From Acidimicrobiaceae bacterium (lineage in GTDB: Bacteria > Actinomycetota > Acidimicrobiia > Acidimicrobiales > Bog-793): a stretch of 13,501 nt of DNA. Under the pieces are notes generated by a model that worked only from the letters and a program-made list of their open reading frames with translations, was not told the DNA's origin and made no database searches. Location: positions 1 through 13,501 of the forward strand of contig DAIDIA010000275.1 in NCBI GenBank assembly GCA_027459565.1, given 5' to 3'. Positions 8,498 through 13,501 of this stretch are shown piece after piece (position 1 is the first letter of the stretch; each line of letters opens with the position of its first letter). Position numbers and translations under genes: made by a program.

Positions 8498-8503
8498 TAC
8501 GAT
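8498..8503 (+). promoter_or_regulatory. thiO: Candidate -10 box for a leaderless thiO transcript
   Basis: TACGAT fits the TANNNT -10 pattern common in actinobacteria. Seven bases separate it from the GTG at 8511, so transcription would begin at or one base before the start codon. This would explain why no Shine-Dalgarno sequence precedes the GTG. No good -35 is seen at the expected distance. Confidence 0.4.
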
Positions 8504-8510
8504 TCATCTC

Positions 8511-9647
8511 GTGCCCTCCAAGGAGATCGTTGTCGTGGGAGCCGGAGTAATCGGCCTTACGACCGCCTTCGCTCTCGTCCAGCGCGGGCACTCGGTCACC
8601 ATTTTCGATCCCTTCCCCGGCCGCGGCGCATCGTTCGTAGCGGCGGGAATGATCGCCCCGATGACCGAAGCAAGCCACGGAGAGGATTCACTTATCGCAT
8701 TGAGCCTAGAGGCAGCACGGAGGTGGCCGGCCCACGCTGAGTCGATCGAGTCGCAATCTTCGTATCGCGTAGGTCTCAATCGGGCGGGCACCCTCTTAGT
8801 CGCGCTCGACGCAAATGATCGCGCGGAAGTGCGGTCAATGTTGCCCCTATACGAAACACTCGGCCTTTCCGCCACATGGCATGCCGGTGGATCGGTCCGC
8901 GAGATAGAGCCTTTGCTTGCCGCGGGGGTACGCGGCGGGATTGAGGCTCCCGATGACATCCAGGTCGACAATCGCCGACTTCTGAGTTCGCTCGCAGATG
9001 TGCTCACGAGAGCGGGCGTGAGCATCGTCCGCGAGCGAGTCGTCGCTGTTCTCTCAAACGGAACAAGGGTGACCGGAGTGGCGACGACCAGCCAACGCCA
9101 TGTCGCGAGCACCGTCATCCTCTGCACCGGATACGACCTCGCAGGCATCGAAGGGATACCTGTTCACGATGAAATAGTCATGCGTCCGGTCAAGGGACAG
9201 ATCCTGCGCCTATTCCAAGGCGATCCACGACTTCGTCTTCGCTATAGCGTGCGGGCAATTGTTGCGGGATCATCGATCTATCTCGTACCTCGCTCTTCGG
9301 GGAAGGTCGTGGTCGGGGCGACGGTTGAGGAACAGGGCGTCTCCTATTCGACGACCGCCGGTGCCGCATATTCTCTGCTGCGTGACGCCATCAACGTGGT
9401 TCCCGCAATTGCTGAGGCGGAGATCGAGGGATTTGAGGTGGGACTGCGGCCCGCCACTCGTGACAATGAACCCGTCATCGGAGCATCGTCGCTCGAGGGT
9501 CTCTCGTACGCGCTCGGAGGCTACCGTCACGGAGTGCTCCTGAGTCCGGTTGTCGCGGACTGCATCGTCGAACTCGTCGAATTGGGAGCGGTCCCGGAGA
9601 TCGCCTGGCCGTTTTCGCCTGAACGCTTTCGCGTTCATCACGGCTAG
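8511..9647 (+). CDS. thiO: Glycine oxidase ThiO
   Basis: ThiO is an FAD-dependent oxidase that turns glycine into the dehydroglycine (imine) used by ThiG for the thiazole ring of thiamine. The dinucleotide-binding motif VVVGAGVIGL begins 5 residues after the chosen GTG at 8511, as is usual for this family. Later blocks are PVKGQILRL (near residue 225), a substrate-domain segment VPRSSGKVVVGATVEE, and the C-terminal signature GLRPATRDNEPVIG followed by ALGGYRHGVLLSP. The frame stays open back to GTG 8361 and ATG 8364, but those would add 50 residues of unconserved sequence (for example FIPICCQLWFWDAIG) and run into the gltB 5' region, so I reject them. With 378 residues the length is normal. 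It is first in a thiO-thiS-thiG-thiD operon, and its stop TAG overlaps the thiS ribosome binding site. Confidence 0.92.
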   Translation: MPSKEIVVVGAGVIGLTTAFALVQRGHSVTIFDPFPGRGASFVAAGMIAPMTEASHGEDSLIALSLEAARRWPAHAESIESQSSYRVGLNRAGTLLVALDANDRAEVRSMLPLYETLGLSATWHAGGSVREIEPLLAAGVRGGIEAPDDIQVDNRRLLSSLADVLTRAGVSIVRERVVAVLSNGTRVTGVATTSQRHVASTVILCTGYDLAGIEGIPVHDEIVMRPVKGQILRLFQGDPRLRLRYSVRAIVAGSSIYLVPRSSGKVVVGATVEEQGVSYSTTAGAAYSLLRDAINVVPAIAEAEIEGFEVGLRPATRDNEPVIGASSLEGLSYALGGYRHGVLLSPVVADCIVELVELGAVPEIAWPFSPERFRVHHG

Positions 9648-9650
9648 GGA
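9646..9650 (+). promoter_or_regulatory. thiS: Ribosome binding site of thiS
   Basis: AGGGA overlaps the thiO stop (TAGGGA) and lies 8 bases before the GTG at 9659. It supports that start and suggests translation is coupled to thiO. Confidence 0.6.
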
Positions 9651-9658
9651 TACCTCTT

Positions 9659-9889
9659 GTGGATGAAACGCTGGCACAGCATTTGTCGCCGAGTGTATTG
9701 GTGAATGGGAGATCGGTCGCCTTTTTTCCCGACGAGACAGTTGCTGATCTCGTCAGACGACTTGGGTTTGACGGCGGTGGCATCGCAGTGGCGCAAAATG
9801 CCGAGGTACTCCCCCGATCAATGTGGAAGAACACCAAATTGCAAGAGGAAGATGTGTTCGAGATACTCTCCCCGCAGGCAGGCGGCTGA
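9659..9889 (+). CDS. thiS: Sulfur carrier protein ThiS
   Basis: ThiS is a small ubiquitin-fold protein whose C-terminal glycine is adenylated and thiocarboxylated to bring sulfur to ThiG. The 76-residue product ends in the required Gly-Gly (SPQAGG). Family positions are visible: VLVNGRSVAF in the first strand, ETVADLVRRLGF, and GIAVAQNAEVLPRSMW followed by LQEEDVFEI. The start is GTG at 9659 with AGGGA upstream. About 12 residues precede the usual family beginning, so initiation a little downstream (TTG or GTG in VLVNG) cannot be excluded. It is encoded 11 bp after thiO and about 50 bp before thiG. No gene for the activating ThiF-type enzyme is in the window. Confidence 0.93.
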   Translation: MDETLAQHLSPSVLVNGRSVAFFPDETVADLVRRLGFDGGGIAVAQNAEVLPRSMWKNTKLQEEDVFEILSPQAGG

Positions 9890-9932
9890 ATCTTATGCTC
9901 GAACATCGGACGCCTGCACGAGAGCGATAACG

Positions 9933-9946
9933 TACCCGCATGGGTG
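9933..9946 (+). promoter_or_regulatory. thiG: Small hairpin containing the thiG start codon
   Basis: ACCC at 9934-9937 and GGGT at 9942-9945 pair around GCAT, with a possible extra T-G pair outside. The ATG of thiG (9940-9942) lies in the loop and closing base pair. No strong Shine-Dalgarno sequence precedes the gene. The stem is short and may be chance. Confidence 0.2.
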
Positions 9947-10755
9947 AATCCGCAAGCGAGGTCGATTTCGTGATTGCAGGACAGGTCATCGAGTCGCGGT
10001 TGCTGCTTGGCACAGGCGGAATTTCAAACCTCGACATTCTCGATTCCGTCATCAGGGCTGCGCAGCCAAGCTTTGTGACCGTCGCGATGAGGCGGGTTTC
10101 GCCGGAAGGGCAGGGGTCATTCTTCGAGATCATCAAGAGATTGAATGTTCGGGTACTTCCAAATACTGCAGGTTGTTTCACAGCGAGCGAGGCGGTACTC
10201 ACGGCAAAACTGGCGCGCGAGGCCCTTTCAACAGAGTGGGTCAAACTTGAGGTGATCGCAGACGAGAAGAGCCTGCTTCCCGATCCGTTCGAACTCTTGC
10301 AGGCGGCGGAGGAACTCGTAGACGACGGATTCCGCGTGCTCGCGTACACCAATGATGATCCGGTCTTAGCAGCTCGACTGGAAAGCGTAGGTTGCAGCGC
10401 AGTGATGCCACTCGGAGCGCCGATCGGCACGGGTCTTGGAATCTTGAATCCCTACAACATCGGACTCATCGTGGCTAATGCGCGAGTCCCGGTCATTCTC
10501 GACGCTGGCCTTGGTACGCCGTCTGATGCCACGCAGGCGTTGGAACTCGGATGCGACGCGGTCCTGGTGGCGACCGCAATCACGCGCGCTCATGACCCGG
10601 TCGGAATGGCCCAAGCCTTTTCGCTTGGCGTGCGCAGCGGTGCGATCGCCTTTAGGTCGGGACGAATACCAAAGCTCGACAGCGCTGTCGCCTCGAGCCC
10701 GATGGAGGGCCGACTGAACTCTTCTGTTCCATTTTCCCGTGGAGACAGCAGATGA
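9940..10755 (+). CDS. thiG: Thiazole synthase ThiG
   Basis: ThiG condenses deoxyxylulose 5-phosphate, dehydroglycine and ThiS-bound sulfur into thiazole phosphate in the cytosol. The 271-residue product has the beta/alpha-barrel signatures: SRLLLGTGG at the N-terminus, LPNTAGCFTASEAV, WVKLEVIAD containing the Schiff-base lysine (K102), AVMPLGAPIGTGLGI with NPYNI, and VPVILDAGLGTPSDA with ELGCDAVLVATAI. The ATG at 9940 is preceded by an in-frame TAA at 9928, so the start cannot move upstream. GTG at 9970 has a better Shine-Dalgarno (GAGGT) but would remove residues typical of actinobacterial ThiG. The 3' end is close to thiD. The final 25 residues are variable in the family and carry no known motif. 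Confidence 0.96.
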   Translation: MGESASEVDFVIAGQVIESRLLLGTGGISNLDILDSVIRAAQPSFVTVAMRRVSPEGQGSFFEIIKRLNVRVLPNTAGCFTASEAVLTAKLAREALSTEWVKLEVIADEKSLLPDPFELLQAAEELVDDGFRVLAYTNDDPVLAARLESVGCSAVMPLGAPIGTGLGILNPYNIGLIVANARVPVILDAGLGTPSDATQALELGCDAVLVATAITRAHDPVGMAQAFSLGVRSGAIAFRSGRIPKLDSAVASSPMEGRLNSSVPFSRGDSR

Positions 10756-10768
10756 ACCGCTGCTCACC

Positions 10769-11575
10769 GTGACTCCCCCAGTTGCGCTGACCATCGCGGG
10801 CTCTGATTCGGGCGGGGGTGCCGGAATCCAAGCCGATCTGCGGACATTCGCTGCTTTTGGAGTCTTTGGAACCTCTGCGATCACCGCCGTTACGGCGCAG
10901 AACACGGTGGGAGTACAAAGGATCCTGCTGCTTGACCCCGAGATTGTTCGCGATCAAATCATCTCCGTAACAAGCGATTTCGATGTGCGAAGTGTCAAAA
11001 CAGGGATGCTGGGATGCGCGGCCGTCGTCAATCTCGTGCGCAACTTCGCGGAGCATCATCACTTCCCCACACTCGTCGTTGATCCCGTCATGGTGGCCAC
11101 AACCGGCGCCCGGCTGCTCTCTGAAGACGCTCGAGACGCGTATATCCATCTTCTCCCCTTCGTTGACCTCATTACCCCGAATCTCTACGAAACTGAGTTT
11201 CTCCTGCAGACAGAGGTGACCGACGTCCAGGACATGCAGAGGGCAGCCCGGCGACTCTGTGACCTCGGTGCTCGATCCGCACTCGTCAAGGGCGGGCACC
11301 TTCAAGGGAGCTACGCGACAGATGTTTTCTTTGACGGAACCACCCTAGAACTCTTTCAAGAAACAAGGATCGACTCGCACAACGTTCATGGAACGGGCTG
11401 CACCCTCTCGGCAGCCATCACGGCTGCACTCGCCCAGGGGGTGGACACCATTGAGGCTGTCGCTCGAGCCAAGGAATACATAAGTTCATGCATCAAAGGA
11501 TCGGCGGACTGGAAGATCGGTGCCGGCGCGGGGCCAGTCAATCATCTCTTCAACCTGTGTTCCGATAACCCTTAG
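10769..11575 (+). CDS. thiD: Hydroxymethylpyrimidine/phosphomethylpyrimidine kinase ThiD
   Basis: ThiD phosphorylates hydroxymethylpyrimidine (phosphate) to the diphosphate, the pyrimidine substrate of thiamine phosphate synthase. This ribokinase-fold protein shows ALTIAGSDSGGGAGIQADL at the N-terminus, the substrate block SVKTGML, VDPVMVATTGARLL, DLITPNLYET, VKGGH, and the anion-hole and catalytic segment HGTGCTLSAAI with C211. I chose GTG 10769 because it gives the typical beginning (MTPPVALTIAGSDSGGG) 13 bp after the thiG stop. GTG 10739 would add 10 residues and overlap thiG by 17 bp; neither start has a clear Shine-Dalgarno sequence. Length is about 268 residues, normal for the stand-alone enzyme with no ThiE fusion. 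The stop TAG overlaps the serS stop on the other strand. Confidence 0.94.
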   Translation: MTPPVALTIAGSDSGGGAGIQADLRTFAAFGVFGTSAITAVTAQNTVGVQRILLLDPEIVRDQIISVTSDFDVRSVKTGMLGCAAVVNLVRNFAEHHHFPTLVVDPVMVATTGARLLSEDARDAYIHLLPFVDLITPNLYETEFLLQTEVTDVQDMQRAARRLCDLGARSALVKGGHLQGSYATDVFFDGTTLELFQETRIDSHNVHGTGCTLSAAITAALAQGVDTIEAVARAKEYISSCIKGSADWKIGAGAGPVNHLFNLCSDNP

Positions 11576-12798
11576 AGCTCCTTGGGTAAAATCCTCGACG
11601 GTGCGCCATGTGCCAAAAGGATTTCGGGAACCACGACACCACCGCCAGAGTCTTGATTTGTCTCCATCAAGGCGATCAAGAAGCGTGCTGTCATGGCCGT
11701 GCCGTTCAGCGTATGCGGGTGTCGCAGATGTTGCCCGTCTCGGTACCTGACATTTAGCCGGCGAGTCTGGAAATCCGTCGTGTTTGAACACGATGTGATC
11801 TCTCGGAATCGACCTTGAGACGGTATATAGGCTTCGATGTCATACTTCTTCGTCGCCGACGGGCCGAGATCACCAGCAGCGGTATTCACAACACGGTACG
11901 CGAGCCCAAGACCCTGCACGATTTCCTCTTCGAGAGCGAGGATCTCCTCGTGAGCCGCGCCAGATTGCTCGGGCTCGACGTACAGGTACATCTCTACCTT
12001 GTCGAATTGGTGAACGCGAAAAATGCCGCGTGTGTCTCTTCCGGCCGAGCCCGCCTCGCGGCGAAAACAGGTTGAATACCCCGCGTATCGCAAAGGGAAC
12101 TCATCTCGCTCAAGGACCTCCCCCATATGCAAACCCGCGAGAGCCACTTCGGAGGTGCCCGAAAGATAAAGCTCATCGGACTCGATCCGGTAGATATTGA
12201 CCTCATCGGTCGGAAGGAAACCCGTTCCGTACATCGCCTCCTCGCGCACCAACACCGGCGGAAGCACCGGGCAAAAACCGCGATTGACCAGGAGGTCAAG
12301 AGCATATCGATAGAGCGAAAGCTCCAAAAGCGCCACGGGTCCCATCCGATACGCGAAACGCGTGCCAGAGAGCCGAGCACCTCTTTCCGTATCGAACCCA
12401 CCAAGCTCGAGATGGTCTCGCGGGGCAAACGAAAACTCAGGAGGGGTGTTAACACGGCGAAGCTCGACGGAATCCTCTTCCGTCATCCCGTCGGGGGCCG
12501 TTGCATCGGGTGGATTCGGAACTCGGGCAAGAAGAAGGTCCCGATCGCTAGCGACATCTTCGAGGACCGCCTCGAGCTCTCGCAGCTCGTCTTTCAATGC
12601 GGCGAGACGGACGCGCTCTTCCTCGGAAGGCCGCCCTTTTGGCCGAGTACGCGCTCGCAGATCCTCCACCTTTGAAAGGGTCTCGCGCCACCGTTGATCG
12701 ATTTCGAGAAATTGGTCAAAGACCTCGCCGGCTCCCTTGCGCGCCAATGCGGCACGCATGAGGTCGGGCTCGCGGCGGGCTAACGATACGTCGATCAG
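11572..12798 (-). CDS. serS: Seryl-tRNA synthetase, apparent CTG start
   Basis: SerRS, a class II synthetase, charges tRNA-Ser (and tRNA-Sec) with serine. The conventional ATG at 12759 gives 395 residues but cuts off the conserved N-terminus. Reading upstream in frame yields I-D-V-S-L-A-R-R-E-P-D-L before that ATG, matching the usual MIDxxLLRxxPxxVRxAL opening. The codon at the methionine position is CTG (12798-12796), and an in-frame TAA sits at 12813-12811, so no ATG, GTG or TTG is available. With CTG the protein has 408 residues. An antiparallel coiled-coil tRNA-binding arm covers about residues 40-100. Motif 2 begins at F245-R246-R247-E248 (FRREAG, then IFRVHQFDKVE), and motif 3 includes TLNGTAMTAR with R372. 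CTGA overlaps the secF stop TGA. I am sure of the product; the start codon is inferred. Confidence 0.95.
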   Translation of the reverse strand: MIDVSLARREPDLMRAALARKGAGEVFDQFLEIDQRWRETLSKVEDLRARTRPKGRPSEEERVRLAALKDELRELEAVLEDVASDRDLLLARVPNPPDATAPDGMTEEDSVELRRVNTPPEFSFAPRDHLELGGFDTERGARLSGTRFAYRMGPVALLELSLYRYALDLLVNRGFCPVLPPVLVREEAMYGTGFLPTDEVNIYRIESDELYLSGTSEVALAGLHMGEVLERDEFPLRYAGYSTCFRREAGSAGRDTRGIFRVHQFDKVEMYLYVEPEQSGAAHEEILALEEEIVQGLGLAYRVVNTAAGDLGPSATKKYDIEAYIPSQGRFREITSCSNTTDFQTRRLNVRYRDGQHLRHPHTLNGTAMTARFLIALMETNQDSGGGVVVPEILLAHGAPSRILPKEL

Positions 12799-13501
12799 CG
12801 TCGGCCACCCTTAGTTCGTCCGCGAGCGCCTTTGCGTCGAGGAGTCGATTTTGGTGTCGACGGAGTCTTCACATTTGAGCGAGGTCGTCGCTCGGCAACC
12901 TCGTTGTTCCCGTCGTAGCCTGCAGCGATCATCGCCGGACTGAGGAGAACACGATCTCCACCTCGAGCCATGAGCCGTGCACGCAACTCTTGGTAGCGCG
13001 GCTCGCGTTCTTTCATCAACGCGACGAGCGGCGACGCAATGAAGATCGATGAGTACGCACCTGTAGTGAGGCCAACGAGAAGGGCGAGTCCGAAATACTG
13101 AAGCGTGGTCGCGCCAAGAATCTGGGCCCCGAGCACCAGAACTGCGAGAATCGGCATGACTGCCACGAGAGAGGTATTAATCGATCGGGCAAGCGTCTGG
13201 TTCATCGAAAGGTTGACGACGTCCGAATAGGTAAGTCGATCGCGAACCGAAAGATGCTTGGTGTTATCGCGGACTCTGTCAAAGACGACAATCGTGTCGT
13301 AGAGCGAATATCCAAGAATCGTCAGAAATGCAACCACTGTGTCCGGGGTGACCTGAAGCCCCGTGAGCGAGTAGATGCCAACGGTGACCAGAATGTCGTG
13401 GGCAACGGCAATAATCGCCGCAAGGGCCATTCGCCACTCAAAAAAGATTGAAATGTAGAGGGCAATCATGATGAAGAACACCAGCAAGGCCGTCTCCGCC
13501 T
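12795..13501 (-). CDS. secF: Protein translocase subunit SecF, 5'-truncated by the window edge
   Basis: SecF works with SecD and SecYEG in the cytoplasmic membrane, using the proton gradient to help pull exported proteins across. The frame is open to the right edge (AETA precedes the first possible start, TTG 13487), so the N-terminus, TM1 and the periplasmic domain are outside. Visible are five membrane spans: LVFFIMIALYISIFF; ALAAIIAVAHDILVTVGIY; TVVAFLTILGYSLYDTIVVF; SLVAVMPILAVLVLGA; and TLQYFGLALLVGLTTGAYS. The SecF signature SLYDTIVVFDRVRDN is intact. After the last span come about 70 cytoplasmic residues, ending in a Lys/Arg/Pro/Thr-rich tail. The stop TGA overlaps the proposed CTG start of serS. 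secD would be expected just upstream, beyond the window. Confidence 0.95.
   Translation of the reverse strand, partial: AETALLVFFIMIALYISIFFEWRMALAAIIAVAHDILVTVGIYSLTGLQVTPDTVVAFLTILGYSLYDTIVVFDRVRDNTKHLSVRDRLTYSDVVNLSMNQTLARSINTSLVAVMPILAVLVLGAQILGATTLQYFGLALLVGLTTGAYSSIFIASPLVALMKEREPRYQELRARLMARGGDRVLLSPAMIAAGYDGNNEVAERRPRSNVKTPSTPKSTPRRKGARGRTKGGRR
12805..12813 (-). promoter_or_regulatory. serS: Candidate ribosome binding site for the CTG start of serS
   Basis: On the minus strand TAAGGGTGG ends 6 bases before CTG 12798, within the last codons of secF. It is purine-rich and its TAAGG part matches the anti-Shine-Dalgarno sequence. It lies about 45 bases from the ATG at 12759, too far to serve that codon. 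Confidence 0.45.

Noticed and set aside
8384..8510. TPP (THI-box) riboswitch expected before a thi operon
   Set aside because: No CTGAGA core or the conserved downstream TPP-sensor block could be found by eye on either strand in the intergenic region.
8361..8510. N-terminal extension of ThiO from GTG 8361 or ATG 8364
   Set aside because: It would overlap the gltB 5' region and add 50 residues unlike any ThiO N-terminus; the FAD motif normally lies within the first few residues.
8467..8550. A 27-codon ORF starting at ATG 8467, possible leader peptide for thiO
   Set aside because: No Shine-Dalgarno sequence, it runs out of frame into thiO, and the composition looks random.
9753..10430. Minus-strand open frame of 225 codons opposite thiS and thiG
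   Set aside because: Serine- and threonine-rich shadow of two well-supported genes.
11568..11586. ACCC...GGGT stem across the thiD-serS junction as an intrinsic terminator
   Set aside because: Only four base pairs with a 10-base or longer loop and no proper T-run on either strand.
1..13501. CRISPR array, insertion sequence, tRNA, toxin-antitoxin or defence genes
   Set aside because: No direct repeats with spacers, transposase motifs, tRNA-like sequence or defence-type domains were seen; nearly all bases are accounted for by core genes.

Overview
The window reads as a compact chromosomal stretch of a moderately GC-rich bacterium, most likely an actinomycete-lineage organism (Actinomycetota). 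Three things support this: a long-form transaldolase of the mycobacterial kind; a thiO-thiS-thiG order, which Mycobacterium tuberculosis also has, with a ThiG sequence of actinobacterial style; and frequent GTG starts. An uncultured or less-studied class such as Acidimicrobiia is possible, but that is a guess. I see no mobile element, CRISPR array, tRNA, rRNA or phage gene.

Layout from left to right: (1) plus strand, the 3' part of a transaldolase gene overlapping by 4 bp a 343-residue LOG-family (TIGR00730-type) protein; (2) minus strand, a glutamate synthase operon read right to left as gltB, gltD and a 73-residue unknown protein; (3) plus strand, a thiamine thiazole/pyrimidine cluster thiO-thiS-thiG-thiD, divergent from gltB; (4) minus strand, secF (5' end outside the window) followed by serS.

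How the genes work together: GltB and GltD form NADPH-dependent glutamate synthase, the nitrogen-assimilation partner of glutamine synthetase. ThiO makes dehydroglycine from glycine, ThiS carries sulfur as a C-terminal thiocarboxylate, and ThiG builds the thiazole phosphate. ThiD phosphorylates the pyrimidine moiety. thiC, thiE and the ThiS-activating enzyme are not in the window. Transaldolase and LOG meet at ribose 5-phosphate: LOG enzymes release it from nucleotides, and transaldolase works in the pathway that recycles it. SecF and SerRS share an operon without an obvious functional link.

Packing is very tight. Both convergent junctions leave almost no intergenic DNA (3 bp between the LOG gene and the 73-residue gene; 4 bp overlap of thiD and serS), and co-directional genes often overlap. 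The only real intergenic region is the roughly 160 bp between gltB and thiO. It carries two adjacent inverted repeats and a plausible leaderless promoter for thiO, but no recognisable TPP riboswitch.

The most notable observation is that serS has no ATG, GTG or TTG start that preserves its conserved N-terminus. A CTG codon overlapping the secF stop (CTGA) gives exactly the canonical SerRS beginning. I found no clear undescribed multi-gene system; the genes are core metabolism.
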